A DNA stretch of 64,000 nucleotides, taken from Clytia hemisphaerica. Taxonomy: Eukaryota; Cnidaria; Hydrozoa; Leptothecata; Clytiidae. Location: NCBI GenBank assembly GCA_902728285.1, contig CACVBU010000486.1, positions 190,530 to 254,529 of the forward strand, given 5' to 3'. The translations under genes and the position numbers were made by a program. The notes beneath the pieces are model-generated. The model was given only the letters and a program-made list of their open reading frames with translations. It did not search any database and was not told the origin of the DNA. Below, one piece after another: positions 49,840-62,777 of this stretch. Numbering within the stretch: position 1 is the stretch's first letter; each line of letters begins with the position of its first letter.

Positions 49840-50179
49840 GGGGGGGGTTTCAGGGGGTACACGATTCCGTAATTCCGCCAATTTTTTCTCCAATTTCCGT
49901 CACACCGTCTTAAATTGAACCAAAATTCCGTCACCGAAAATTCCTTTGAAATTCATTATTTTTGTCGAAAATTCCGCAAATTTTGAAAATCTTTTACCAA
50001 TTCCGAAATTCCGCAAATTTTTTTGCTAAATTCCGTTTTTCCGCACTAAAATTGTCTAATTTTCCGTCTCCGTCAGAGAACCCAATTTCCGTAATTCCGT
50101 CTAAATTTTCGCCAAATTCCGCCACTCCGTCCGAAAAAAGGGCCGATTCCGCTCCTCCGCCAACCATGAAACCCCCCCC
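49840..50179. mobile_element. TIR element with ATTCCG-rich interior
   Basis: GGGGGGGGTTTCA faces TGAAACCCCCCCC. Between them ATTCCG/CCGTCA words repeat many times with irregular spacing. Non-coding. Confidence 0.65.
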
Positions 50180-50350
50180 TTTTATCTTTTTTTTTAATGA
50201 GCACAAAACCACTACTACTATCTAATTTCGATCAAAATTTATATGTTTTGATTTTAGATCCAGGGGGGGGGGCAAAATGACCGACGGGCAGCAGGCCCTA
50301 AGAGCAAAGATACCTTTTTTCTTTTTTCCCGGGGGTACTAGGGTTGCGAT

Positions 50351-50636
50351 CATTGAGTTTCAAGCCGAAGGCTAGAGGTCAATCTCCTTGGTAGGATTAG
50401 AAGCCAACAAATCCTACCAAAGTTGCGCGGCCTTGAGCGACCCGCCTGTTTTTTACACAAATGACAGATTGAAACTAAAATTTACCGCTTCATTTTGAAA
50501 AATATATCACTCGAAAACAAAGGAATTGCTAGATTCAATCCGTCATCAAAAATACGGCGCATATTTTAAGGCTTCAATTTTTCTTGCCTGAGAAAGGTTA
50601 GAGATTGACCTCTAGCCTTCGGCTTGAAACTCAATG
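50351..50636. mobile_element. hAT-like MITE, CATTGAG family, copy 2
   Basis: Same TIR as copy 1, with its own 8-bp target duplication GTTGCGAT (50343-50350, 50637-50644). Confidence 0.9.
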
Positions 50637-50644
50637 GTTGCGAT

Positions 50645-52229
50645 CTGACGGGGGGGGGGTGCCGCCCGACTTTCGACCTTTGGACCCTTACCGGGACTAA
50701 AAAGAAGAAAATAAACGAAAATTTTGGGAATTTTGCGACCCTTAGCGGGACAAACTTGACCAAATTTCGATCTTTCCGGGGGTGAAAAGTTGAAAATTTC
50801 CTATTTTTCGACCCAAAAAGGTACCCTTAAGGGCAGCACATAACGTACCCTCCATTTGCCTAAGTACCCCCACCCCATCCGTTTCCATAAAATGTTTATA
50901 AAATGCACTGTAAGGGTCGGAAAAACTTTCATTTCATATTTTCAATTTCAGAAAATTCTTGAAAAATCTAAATATTTTGCCCAAAAATGCTAGAATTTTG
51001 ATAATTTTTTGCACGAAAAAGGTTGAAATTTGGAGAGGAAAATGGACCTCTAAGGGGATGATTCCCACAAATCTTTACTGCACTGTAAGGGTGCAATTTT
51101 AAAAGCCAATTTTTGGCCCGCACATACCGAGTGCCCCGGTTTTAAATACGACGGATGGAATACTATACTCATACATGTTTTCTAAATCCAACCAAGCACT
51201 AAATTTACATAAAAGAACCATTAGATCGCCCTGGAAATCTTCCCTTTACAACCAATTTTGGGCCTGAGGGGGGTACTATCCTTGCCGACCGACGACGGGA
51301 AGTGCCGCTGTAGTTCGAAAAATGTACCCTACGTGGCTGGGACTCCGTTTTTTTTAAAGTGACCCTGAATGGGACTGAAATTCCAAAATTTTCAATATTT
51401 TTCCACACTCGTTTCCAAATCCCCCCCCCAAAAGGTAGGCACGCCCTAGAAGGGCTGCGACTTTACCTGGGACTCATCGAGGTGAAAAAGGTACCTGACC
51501 AGCGGCACATCCCGTACCCATTTTTGCCCATGTACCAACTGGGGCGGCACCAAGCCTACAACCCTAGTACAGTACCCCTCGAGTATCTTGGTGATTTTTC
51601 CCGGGGGCAAAGCTACTTTTGATATAGCACACTACTACAAGGATCTTCTTTTAGCTGGGTACACTGTAAGGGTGTGTTTATGTGTTTGGGGACTGCTGAA
51701 TTAAAGGTCTGACAATAAGAATCTAATGTATCTTTATAGTTTTTTGACTACACACACATTTTGATTTGGTTTGCACATTGTGTTGTCATCTCAGACTCAT
51801 TTTCAGGTGGCTTCAGTAGACTAAGATATGAAATCAGGCCATAAACATTTGTTAAAATGCACTGTAAAGGTACCTTCTCATTTCTCAATAGGGCTGCACT
51901 GTAAAGATCTGACTTTGAAATGAAAGCCATTTTTTGGCGGCATTTGCCGTCGTTTAGAAATCGGTTGGTTTTAGTCTGAATCGCAGACCTCTATAGATAC
52001 TTCCTATATTCTATAAGAAACTTTTTTCGCTAGAGGATGAGCAGAAGCCCCAGAAGCCCGCATATACCCAGTCATTATACAATAACTCTCCAACTGCCCC
52101 CCCCCCCAACGTCCAACCATAGTACCCTCGTGGGCGGGAATTGAATTTGGAAAAAAATAAATTTTGGCGGGAACTTCATTTTCGGTAGGATCCGCAGAAT
52201 TTTCTTTTCACCAAAAGTAATAATATAAC
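50645..52229. other. Repeat-derived non-coding DNA
   Basis: GCACTGTAAGGGT-like words occur at about 50909, 51079, 51664, 51859 and 51897, on one strand, and CCTTAAGGGCAGCACATA at about 50825 also occurs at about 44792. These suggest decayed members of one dispersed family. The short proline-rich frames here are not genes. Confidence 0.45.
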
Positions 52230-53400
52230 ATGAGTGTGATTAATTACGTGCGTCCCGTGCCCTCGTGCCCTCGTGGGTCGTACCTTCGTGCCTCGTGCGT
52301 CCCGTGCCCTCGTGCCTTCGTGCCCTCGTAGGTAGTTCGTGGGTCCTCAAAAAAGTTACGTGGGTCCTCAAAAAAGTTACGTTGGTCCTGAAAAAAATTA
52401 CGTGGGTCCTGAAACAAATTACGTGGGTCCTGAAACAAATTACGTGGGTCCTAAAAAAAATTACGTGGGTCCTGAAGATTTGATTTTGTGGGTCCGGAAA
52501 ATGATTTCGTGGGTTCAGTAGTCACGTGTGTCCTTGTAATTGTGCGGAATCTTTTTTGGAGAATTTGTTGGGATAAATTTGAGAGTTTAATCGGATATTG
52601 TTCTCCTTAAAGCTATACTTTGAGACAACATACGATCTCGCCAAAATGAAAACACCATTTTCGAATACAAATTTCCAAAATTAATTGACATTGAATATTA
52701 AGAAAAATTATACTAGGGAAACATGGCACTATCAGACTGTCTTTGTGCAAAATTTCAAGTTGTATTTCAGTGTGATGCTTGAGATATGAGAGGATTTCTA
52801 ATGCCAAACTTCAATTAAAATATTAAAAAACCCCTGCCTATTTCAGAAAGTTCTTATAATTAACACTATATCCATCACTTATAATAAAAACCTGAATAGA
52901 TCGGTTAAATAACCCGAAAATAAATTTTTCCGCATCTGTTGACATAACAGATAAATTTAAGGGCTCTGACCATAGCGAGCCTAATCGAGAGCCTAATCGT
53001 TTGTGTTTACAAGATTTTGTAAAAAGTTTTCGACAAATTTATACAAAGCCTCCCCCTTCGTGACATCGAACCATCGACTTTTTGCACCTCAACTTAACCA
53101 AATTTTCTATAATAATTCTGGGGATGCCAAGTATATGTTTTTCGGACCCACGAACTGTACCAACGAGATTTTCTTTCGGACCCACGAACTACCCACGAGA
53201 TTTTTTTGGACCCACGAACTACCCACGTAATTTTTTTCGGGACCCACGAACTACCCACGTCATTTTTTTGGGACCCACGAACTACCCACGTCATTTTTTT
53301 CGGGACCCACGAGGGCACGAAGGCACGAGGGCACGGGACGCACGAGGCACGAAGGCACGACCCACGAGGGCACGGGACGCACGTAATTAATCACGCTCAT
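52230..53400. mobile_element. 1.17-kb TIR element with subterminal tandem arrays
   Basis: Left end ATGAGTGTGATTAATTACGT and complementary right end, with ATAAC duplicated outside (52225-52229, 53401-53405). Each end then has CCCTCGTGCC/GGCACGAGGG blocks and an array of ACGTGGGTCCT units (about seven 21-bp units at left, about six 27-bp units at right, opposite orientation). The middle has no transposase. The arrays make repetitive false peptides (WVLKKVT). Confidence 0.85.
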
Positions 53401-53825
53401 ATAACATGCATAGGAAGCATTCAATTGCTAAAATCCAAAAGTTTTCCATTAAATTTGGTCTATAATAAAAATGAAATACAAGGCGATGCTCTTGAAATAA
53501 TGATTTCAAATCTCGTACTCCACTTGCACCACTTTTTAATTTTTTTGATACAATTTCGTGAGTGCAAAAAATATATAAAAAGAGTATGATTGATTTGGTT
53601 GGTGCTAACTAGGCTAGTTGGTGCTATAAGAATCATAAAAAAGAGAACAAAAGGAGTACGTTCGGATTTGAATCGTCATTAAAAAAATGAGAAAATCAAA
53701 ATGTGATAGCTGCATTCTTTTTCACCATTTATCGTACATCTATCTTACAATATATTGATCCAAATTTACAGTGATGCCACTTGCTTTTTCTCAAAATAAT
53801 AAACTATGTAATTATATATATTTTT

Positions 53826-54374
53826 TTACAAAATTGTAGAAATCTCTGTATCATCTTTAGGAATAGCCAAAAGGTGGTGTTGATGGGCATTTTCAGGTGG
53901 TGTAATTGTCACTGTTGTATTAGCATGATTCAAAACGTAAGAACTTACACTTCCAAGTAATGTTCTACGAAATAAGTTCAATCCTCTTGACCCCATGACA
54001 ATACCATCTGCATTTTTTGTTGCAGCAACATCACAAATAGTATGCCCTGCACCATGTTGATTTAACTTTACGATGGTTTCGCTTTCGATTCCAGCACTCG
54101 TAGCTTTCTGCTCGTATTTTTGCACAAGTGATTTTGAATCATTCATACTCTTCTGGAGCGCTTTTTGAAATTCATCTTTTTCATAAAATTTACCCAAAAC
54201 ACCAAATGCTTCATGATTTAAAACAGGAGGCTCGTGAATGTGCACTATTCCAATACGATCACCAGGTCTATGTATGTGTTTAAGATACCAATCGAAGGCT
54301 CTCTCGCTATGTTTTGACGAATCTACCGGTAAAACAAACATTCGTTCTTTGTTTTCTTCCATTTTTAATTTCAA
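53826..54374 (-). CDS. Universal stress protein (UspA family)
   Basis: Intronless, 182 aa. Near the N-terminus it has FVLPVDSSKHSERAFDWYL, the first beta strand and helix of the UspA fold, then IGIVHIHEPP. The ATP-binding signature G-x2-G-x9-G-S is present as GSRGLNLFRRTLLGSVS, followed by SYVLNHANTTVTITPP. Family members are small cytosolic nucleotide-binding proteins induced by starvation, oxidative or heat stress. They occur in bacteria, plants and some invertebrates (for example cnidarians) but not in vertebrates, which helps place the organism. A 23-residue C-terminal tail beyond the fold is not recognised. The first ATG is used; a second at codon 5 is possible. Confidence 0.92.
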   Translation of the reverse strand: MKLKMEENKERMFVLPVDSSKHSERAFDWYLKHIHRPGDRIGIVHIHEPPVLNHEAFGVLGKFYEKDEFQKALQKSMNDSKSLVQKYEQKATSAGIESETIVKLNQHGAGHTICDVAATKNADGIVMGSRGLNLFRRTLLGSVSSYVLNHANTTVTITPPENAHQHHLLAIPKDDTEISTIL

Positions 54375-55294
54375 AAATATTATATCAAAGTTTTTGAAAA
54401 AGGTCTCTCAGTATGTAAGCTGTGTACTACTGAAGTCTTTCTATTCCAATTTGGAAAAGTTGTAAAGGATTTCAAATTTATACTGTTTTTTTTTTCGTGT
54501 GTGTGAAACCAAGGACGTCAAACGTCCTCTCCCTCCACCTCCTTGGTGAAACGTTCTGAAAATCATGTACACTTTCACTTTCATTCATTGTTTACATGCT
54601 GTTCCATGTCCGTCCGCACGATTTTCGAATGTGACTGCGTCACAGCCAATGAAATTTCGCAAAAATTGTAAACAAGTTACCCCCGTAATAATCCAGTTTG
54701 ATGGATACGGTTTTGAAGCCTATTCAGTCGGTATAATTAGACTTGTATTATTGATCAATATGTAGTATGTATTATAATGAGATGGCACCGATCTAACTTT
54801 TTCTCTGTATTTGATATGCGAACATTATAAGCTGACGATGTGACATTATATCAACAGTATGGACTCCTTATTCATTACTGCAAGAGCCGATTGTACTGAT
54901 ACTGATCAGGCGCCTCTCAGCAAAGAATTTTGACTGCATCCATATCCTTGGTATAATTTTTAACAGTTCTTGGGTGGAAGCTCTAAACAACTCTAAACCA
55001 GGCAGGAAAGCTTGGTTTTTCATTTCTTTCTTAACTTTGTTCACATGGGCCATTCCAGAATTTGTCTGTAAAAGGGGGCAAGGGGGCGGACGACACACAG
55101 GATTTCCAATTTCTGAGGCAGTTTAGTCTAAGACTTATATTATACTCCTGACTGACTGGGTTGGCAGACGATATCATCCACCAGGATGCAAGTGAAATTT
55201 TTCAATCTGCGGACCTAGACGGGGGTTCGGTTATTATCAGTTAGGGTTAGGGTTGGAGCTCGTGAGAGTCACAATATAAGGCCGATGAAGGCCT
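54375..55294. other. Intergenic with a short interstitial telomere-like repeat
   Basis: No gene seen. TTAGGGTTAGGGTTGG at 55241-55256 is two and a half telomeric units, immediately left of a TIR element. Confidence 0.6.
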
Positions 55295-55300
55295 TCTTAG

Positions 55301-56190
55301 CAGGCTTCGGCATAAGAAAAAAGAAGGCGTGTGATCATCGCACGCCTACATAGTAATTTTTAGTAATTTAGGCGTGCGAATCATGGCACGCCTCATTTTC
55401 TTTAGACGTGCGATCGCGTGCGATCGTTTTTTTCTTTTATTTTATAAACATCATTAACAATGATGAGGCACAAACTTTTGAACAATTCCTAAGAATGATC
55501 TTTCTTTTATCTACATAAAAACTAGACAACAGGAAAGAAGAAAGTGTATATTCAATCTTCATATTTGAAAAACAAAAACAGAAACCAAAAGAGCACTGAA
55601 TAATCAAGAAGGAGAATACTTTACTTTAGGAAAACAAATGAGAAGAAGAATCATGCAGCAAAAGTAACTTTTAAGAAGAGCTAGTTTATTGTCATAAACC
55701 AACGACCTCATAAACATAGCATGCGAGAGGGAAGGAAAAAGATTTGAGAGAGGAAAAATCATACAGCAAAAGTGATTTTTTTAAAAAGGTTTTAGAGAGA
55801 CGAAAAATCGTGCAGCAAAAGTTATTTTTGAGAAAGGCTTGTTTATTGAAGACCAAAGCATAGTATGAGAGAAAGAGGAGAGAGAAGATGTGTATCCATT
55901 AGAGTAACTTTTTTATAAGAAATTTTGTATACATATAGCAGTTTGAAAGAGTAAAGGAAAGTTTATCTTTCATCTATTTGGTTCTTATGATTAAAGTAGA
56001 AAATGATATTTGATCTTCTTTCAACAAGCAGAAAAAATATTTCTAGAATAAGTTTTTGCACGTGCGATTGGTCGCACGCCTTGCTAGGTTTTCATGATTT
56101 ATGGCGTGTGATAAATTGCACGCCTAAAAGGCTTTTAGGCGTGTGCGGAGGCGTGCGCGTGCGATCGCACGCCTAATATGCCGAAGCCTG
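55301..56190. mobile_element. 890-bp TIR element with GGCGTGCGA palindromes and 6-bp duplication
   Basis: Ends CAGGCTTCGGCATA and TATGCCGAAGCCTG with TCTTAG duplicated outside (55295-55300, 56191-56196). GGCGTGCGATC/GATCGCACGCC words cluster at both ends. The middle (55450-56040) is A-rich, with three imperfect repeats around GCAGCAAAAGT. No ORF. Confidence 0.85.
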
Positions 56191-56264
56191 TCTTAGGGGC
56201 ATCCCCGTACCCTGAGACCTAACTTGGGATCCCGTAGGGATCCTTGTAGGGCACCGGTAGGGTT

Positions 56265-58250
56265 GGGAGCTTTAGGACCCTCCCGGCGCTCCGGAAATCT
56301 CCGGTGTTTTCCGGTGCAGCTAAAAAAACGTCATTTTTCACACCGGAAAATTCCGGTGCTCTTCCGGTGCTTCCGGTGCAAGGGATTTTCGCACGCTCTA
56401 AAAAGCAGTTTAGACAGGGTCACGAAAAAAAATGTGATTAGCCAGTACCAACCGAACTCTTTATTTGATCACTGCGCAATAAAAGGTATGATCGTCAGAT
56501 ACAGGGCTATCCAGTGATAGAGCTAGTCGGGAATAATACGATATGGCGGACTTTGCTCAATTATAAAAAATGATCACGTGCATCACACATGGGAACATCG
56601 TCGATAAATAAAGAACAAAGAAGTACGCATCTGATCTTTATATGATCTTATATTTAAATTAGTATACCTTTAAAGTAAATAATAAGTTCAAGTTCAAATA
56701 ATGTTTTTACTTTCTTTTTATTCAGGAAAAATGGATCAACCGAAGCCGAGACGATTCGTCAATATCACAATCATTACGGACGGATTTCACTAAACTCAAG
56801 AAGTGCCTGAGAGCCTTAGACAGCGTAAGTTACATTGTTGTATGTATGAAACAATTATCTCATCTAGATCTATGTTGAAATCTAGATCAATTTTTGTGCT
56901 TCCCTGCGTTACTTGTTACCGTAACTTTGGCAGTTTATCCACAGACTTGAGCGACGGTCACATTGTCTAGTTTCAAGCCTAACAAAATCTACCGTACCAC
57001 GGATCTTCCACAGTCATAACTTTAATTTTCATTCTTTATTTAGAGTGTCGCCACCAATGTTACCGATTGTTACCATATTATGAGCTGTTCAGGGAGAGCG
57101 TGTTGCTCGAGAGTCGTGAAGAAGAAAATAAGAACGCACCTTTTTTATTTTAAAATTAACAATTTATAAAATAATATACGTTACGAAATACATACAAAAT
57201 TAAAAAAAGTGGCCAAAAATAAAAATGAGGCCATTGATCATTACAATCAAATTAATAGAATATAGACTGTAACTTCGTTGGTCTTTATTTTCTTTCTGGG
57301 CGTTGTTTTCATTCTCTCACGCACATACACCACTGTCTCAGTGCCGTCCCGGTGGAGCTTTTTCCTTCAGTGTGGATGAAAATTTTTATCTAATCGTAGT
57401 GTCCCGATTGGGATAGAAAATATATATTCCAGCTCTAAGTTTACAGAGAGAATGGTTTTGCAGTGCAATCTTTCCACCACACTGAGGGTAAAGTCATTCG
57501 GTTCTTTTAAAGTGGTTTAAAATTTCAGGTTATTTTTTCCACCGGACAGACGATTTTTTGGCTAAGTTTTCCAGTGGGGCGAGGGGCTCCACCGGATCTC
57601 TGACACGAGGGTATTCTCCAGAGGGTTTCCAGCATATTCTCGCCCTCGCCAATGGATGTGTGTCATTATGATATTACGACGTGGAAAATACACGTCTCAC
57701 TCACCTGGATATGATGATCGCAATTGTGTTCCCATAAAAATGAAAACTGAAATGAAAAAGAAAAAGAAGAAACGGCGAGAGAAGAAGTAATTCATCCAAA
57801 CTTGACCGCTGGAGAATTAAAAATAAGTATGGAGTGGCAGGATCGAGATTATTAAACACCGTTATCTCACAATGCCCGTATTCTAAGTTTCGCATGTTCC
57901 GCATTTGGATAAACTCCTTCGCCACAGCCTTACGCCAGCATAAGAAGGAACAATTCTTCTTTTTCAAATCAAAATATAAAGACAATAAAGAAGGATTACC
58001 TGGTATATCTTATTGAATTTGATTCATCTTCTTAATATTGATTCTAAACAAAAAGAATGATGTTAATTGATTGTAAAACCATTGCAAAATCTTAAATTTT
58101 CTAATTTTCCACCCTCTGCAAATGCACAGAGTTCCAAAAACCCAGTGTATTTGCATGTGAAATCATGCACCAGAAGCACCGGAACGTTCCGGTGCAGCTC
58201 GATTCGGAAAAATCTTGCACCGGAAGCACCGGAACGTTCCGGTTCTTTTC
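56265..58250. repeat. Inverted TTCCGGTGC clusters about 2 kb apart
   Basis: TCCGGTGCTTCCGGTGCA (about 56363) faces TGCACCGGAAGCACCGGA (about 58212), and both clusters contain several more CCGGTGC/GCACCGG words. They may be ends of a 2-kb element or two independent copies. A further inverted pair around GGTGGAGC / GCTCCACC brackets about 57330-57605. Confidence 0.5.
56726..56824 (+). CDS. Possible orphan internal exon
   Basis: Acceptor TTTCTTTTTATTCAG and donor GTAAGT bracket an exact 33-codon open frame (EKWINRSRDDSSISQSLRTD and on). The splice signals are strong, but neighbouring exons were not found, and the peptide matches no family I know. Confidence 0.3.
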
Positions 58251-58451
58251 CTTTACAACAATACAATGCTGACAAGTTGACACAACACATGTGTACATGT
58301 ACAGTGCGTCACAAACAGCCATACGAACAAAACTCAACATTCTCACAAAAGTTGTCTTTTTGATTTCCCAAACATTGGTCTAAAGCGTTCACTTCCACAA
58401 TAATTTATGTAATTGCAATTTTGTTCAGTCTACAGTCGGGTTCAACATATA

Positions 58452-60969
58452 CCGTAAGTTTGTCTAATGTCGACATCCGTCTTCTAATTTCGACATCCTT
58501 CTTTATAGATAGGAATAATAAGAAGGTCGAAATCACTGATAGACTAAAGATTTTCAGTTAGGGAAACCATCCAGGATCCTGCTATTCGATAAGCCAGCAA
58601 AAACTAAATGACACTTGTAAACTTAAGTTCTTACCATTTTACTTACTTCTTCAGTATACTTCAGTTTGATTTGATGATATTCATCTGTCCAGCTCGTTGA
58701 GCCCAACACGTATAATCTGATCGAAAAGAGCATTTGATTCAGCCAATCTTGTTTGTCGCGACGTAGTGTGAGGTTCGTCGGGTATAGAGCACAGATATTT
58801 ATCGAGTCGTTTCTTGAAGGAATCTTTTGAACAGCCAGTGATATTTCGTATGTCAGAGGGAATACTGTTGAAGAGTTTTGGACCCTGTACAGCTAAGCTC
58901 TCACAAATAAATTTGCGAAAGCTACTTCGTTCGATTGTTCATAGTTCACATTTTCGACCATGACGGCTTGTAGTTGAAGACAAGACACCACCTTTTACAG
59001 TGCCATCTCCTTCAGTGTGGCTGAAATTTGGTACTATACCCTCTAGTATCGACCAAATATAAATAATTCTGTATCTCTCTCTCCTCCTTTGTAGAGAATA
59101 CATTTTCAACATTTTCAATTGTTCCCAATAATCGAAAGCACTAAGGCCTTTGATTTTATTGAAGAAGTTCTTTTGTACTGATTCAATCTGTTCTATTTGG
59201 TGGATGCTGTTTGGTGACCAAAGCTGAGAACAGTAGTCGAGGTGAGGGAGAACTAAAGATTTCCATAACGTTATCATAACATCACTGCTTCTGTTGTTGA
59301 ATGTTCTCAAAATCCAACTAGAAATGTCCTTAGCTTTTGCTATCATTTTATTGATGTGATCAGTGAATGAGCAGTCACTACTCATCCACACTCCAAGATC
59401 TTTGACAGAGTTTTTGTTTTCAATTACAGTTTTGTTGTTAGTGAAGTAGGTTGATAAACTTTTTGATTCAGTATCTTTACCGTATTTCAAATGTTTCGTT
59501 CGAATTTACAACTATTTTTTTCATGTTATTGTTCTCAGTCCAATCATAAACTATGTTGAGATCATGTTGCAACTTGAACGTGTCAATTATTCCTTGGATT
59601 TCTATAAGCATTCTAGTATCGTCAGCAAAGCTTGCAAGGATTGAATACCTGATATTATCATCAATATCAGAAATCATCAGAAGAAACAAAATTGGCCCAA
59701 GTACTGTTCCTTGAGGTACTCCTGATATGACAGGGGCACTTTCGGATTTGAAACCATTTACAACAACAGATTGTTTTCTGCCTTTCAAAAACGATTCAAT
59801 CCATCGCAATAGCTTTCCTTTGATCCCGAGCTGTGACAATTTGTGTAACAAAATTGCATGATCAACTTTGTCGAATGCCTTACTGAAGTCCAAATAAATT
59901 GTGTCGACATTAATACCTCTCTCAAGGTATGATAGTATTGTATCATAATGTTCAAGGAGTTGACTCAAACAAGATCTACCTTGTCGAAAGCCATGTTGGG
60001 AGTCATTAAAAATGTTATTCTCTTCTAGATAATTAACAATGTTTTTTCGCACAATCTTTTCAAAGGTTTTCATTATGTGCGAGGTTAGTGACACTGGCCG
60101 ATAATTTTGGGCTTCACCTTGGTCCCTTTGTAAATAGGAATGATATGACTGTCTTTGAAGAGATGTGGTGTTTCCCCGTTATCAAAACACTCTCTCCAGA
60201 TTGAACAAAAAGGAGTTGCTAGTTCTTGACTACAATTTTTGAGAAAAAAAATTTTCCATCGAAAACAACCAAAAACATTGCTACTTTCCAAAGCCGGAGA
60301 CCAAAACAAATTATCTTCCAAGATTATGGCGCCCTTTTGGATCTATTGTTAAGGCCATCTAAAATGATGGAAAGAGTTGCGGAAAGACAAAGGCGCCCGC
60401 TGCTCCGAGGGTGGTAACGCCAAAACGCCCAATATGATCTTCCAACAGAAGGCGAGTTAGTTGCCGCGCGAGTTACGTCATGTACTCCACCACAGCGCAC
60501 AATGAAGCGTGTTTCAATGAATATCAAAATTATAAGAATATCTTATGTGCTTACCTTCAGTAAACTTCGAGTGCTTCATTGAAAATGAAGAAGATAAGAA
60601 AATAATGCTCTGGATAATTTTCATTGTAACAGCTTGGTCAATCATTGCTGAAAGTTTGAAAAAGTTTTTCCGACGCAAAAAAAGATTTCAGCCAATTAAA
60701 AGCACAGTGTGCTTTACTATGTTTGCTACATCGTCTGGGCTAAAAAAAGTGCGAAAAGACACGAACCCCATTTTTTAATGAGTGATGTTATGATTTTTTG
60801 ATTGAAGCCGCATACAGGAACTCGCCAAGTGCTCCTAACTGATTTTTCCTCTCATCGCGCTAATCAAAGTCAATCAGCAATTCCAACCTTCCTCAGTTTC
60901 TATTGTTCCTATCTCTAAAGAAGGGTGTCGAAATTAGAAGACGGATGTCGACATTAGACCAAGTTACGG
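58452..60969. mobile_element. TA-TIR element (CCGTAAGTT family) with a LINE inserted
   Basis: TIR CCGTAAGTTTGTCTAATGTC and right end GACCAAGTTACGG, each next to TA, with matching sub-terminal CGACATCCGTCTTCTAATTT. The same family is only 215 bp at 46539, so most of these 2.5 kb is inserted DNA, chiefly the LINE fragment. Confidence 0.75.
58681..60321 (-). pseudogene. Non-LTR retrotransposon reverse transcriptase, 5'-truncated, frameshifted
   Basis: Three consecutive frames (60321-60085, 60094-59477, 59490-58939) plus a fourth to the stop at 58681 together make the RT and C-terminal region of a CR1/Jockey-group LINE. RT landmarks are DSQHGFRQGRSC, DFSKAFDKVDH, SGVPQGTVLGPILFL and FADDTRM (catalytic FADD), then the usual tail SVKDLGVWMSSD, HLDYCSQLWSP, FNSIPSDIRN and SIPDEP. 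The endonuclease domain and ORF1 are missing, and at least three frame changes prevent function. It lies within the TA-TIR element and has no visible target duplication of its own. Confidence 0.88.
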
Positions 60970-62065
60970 TACACGTGTTTTTATTTACGTGACCAAATAA
61001 AGTGCCTACTAAAACAATCCGGGGGTAGTAAGTGGCAAAGCAACACAGCAGATTATTCGTAAAGTAAAGAAATATCTTTTGGCATTGACAATCAAATATA
61101 ATATATTATATTCTATAATAAATTCAAAAATCAAAAATTCATTTTTCATTCGCGAAAAAAAAGTAATGAATTAATATTACATACTTAGACGCCCCCATCT
61201 TTTACTCTCGTTTAATTTCCGATATCGGAACGTGCAAAACCCCCATCCGCCCAATATCCACCAAATCAGCTTAAATTCGCTTTCATTGTCCTTTGACTTT
61301 CAAAAAATAGTATTTAAAAATTATGAATTTATAATGATTACAAAAAACAAAGTTTGATACTTCATTAGGGAAATGTTCAATAAATTCCTAGTTTCAATTT
61401 TCAGTGGGCGTTTTTCTAGGGCTTCGTTTATCGCGCAATTTTGCGTCACACAAACTTTCTCGGCCGCTTGTAATAATTATGCATTGCCAAATTTGGTTCT
61501 CCATTGTCAAGTCAGGATCGATGGTGACATCACCTAAGCATAAAAAAGAAAGGATCTCGTCAGTTTTATGCATATATTAATTTGCGAGATATTCTATTTG
61601 CCGCGCGAGTGGCGAGTGCACTTTTCGTAGACTAGTCGGAATACTTTCTTTTACTCGCGGGATTGATGGTAACTTTTCATCTTCGTTATTTTTAAAATGA
61701 AGCACACCCGAAAAAAAACGAAACTTCAGAAAGTTGCGTATTTCCAGTGAGTAAACGATTCTAACAATTATCAAAATTGATGATGATGATTTTTTTTCTG
61801 TCAGGCAAATGTCTCGTATTGGGGGTTCTAGTCTTGACCCCTAAGCCTACGCGAGATTGAAGCGTTTGGGTAAACGAGACAAAACTCCAAAAAAGCTGGT
61901 GTTTTGCAGCGCTTCCGTGCAATCGAAATATCGCTGTTTATGACGCACTGATGTACATTGACAAGTAATCCTTGAGAGAAGTTTTTATAGAAATCTGCAA
62001 TAAAAACGTGGTCTCTTCTAGATTCTACTGGATTGCTTCCCAACACTCCTTCGGCTTCGCAGCTG
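60970..62065. other. Intergenic, no gene seen
   Basis: No supported feature. CGCGCGAGT words near 60455 and 61600 suggest promoter-like or repeat-derived spots but nothing firm. Confidence 0.4.
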
Positions 62066-62476
62066 TTTAACCCAGACCCCGGCGCTCGATGACGGATCGA
62101 TATGTGATCGATGGATTACTTAACGATTCAGATGGGAGACCGATAGAGGATCGATACTCAAGATTTTTTTAAGCTTATGATTAGTTATCGATTATTTATC
62201 AATCTATCATCAATCTTTTATCGATCTCAATTTACGATCGATAACAAATCGATTAACGATTGATGGCGAATCGATGGCGAATCGATATACTCGATTGAAA
62301 TACAAGCTCGATAATGGATCAACGAAGGATCGATACTCAAGACTTTTTAATGGCTGAATCTTCCATCGATCTCCTATCCGGATTGTTAAGTAATCCATTG
62401 ATCACATATCGATTCGTCATCGAGCCGTTCCGTTGATCGATCCTATCGAGCGCGGGGCAGCGCGAGGGTCTGGTTT
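62066..62476. mobile_element. GATCGAT-rich palindromic MITE
   Basis: TTTAACCCAGACCC at the left faces GGGTCTGGTTTA at the right. An inner arm of about 70 bp (CGATATGTGATCGATGGATT and its complement) makes it strongly palindromic. GATCGAT recurs throughout. Confidence 0.8.
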
Positions 62477-62777
62477 ATCAAATTTCCACCTATGAGGTTG
62501 TCATATTTCAAACGGCCCTTCTTTTTGGCACCCATGACCATTTAGTGCCTTGCAAGACGGGCGGCCTTGAAATCCCACCCTTCATATATTTGTTTCAATC
62601 CTTGATCCGTGGCTTAGGTTTTTTCTCATCTTCAATTTACTGACGAAAGCGGGAATTTGATGCGAGAGTTAGATTGTCAACAAAGTGCCGTAAAAAATCA
62701 TTGAATGAAAGAAGAACTTAAAATCTCAAATATTTTCATTTTGACTATAGACAAAGCAAAGTATAGTGAAGTTTTGA

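Noticed and set aside
52265-53589. Repetitive ORFs of the WVLKKVT and FGPTNYPR types
   Set aside because: Translations of the subterminal arrays of the 1.17-kb TIR element.
60545-60778. 77-aa ORF with one hydrophobic segment and a basic tail
   Set aside because: Lies in DNA inserted in a transposon; no family resemblance or splice support.
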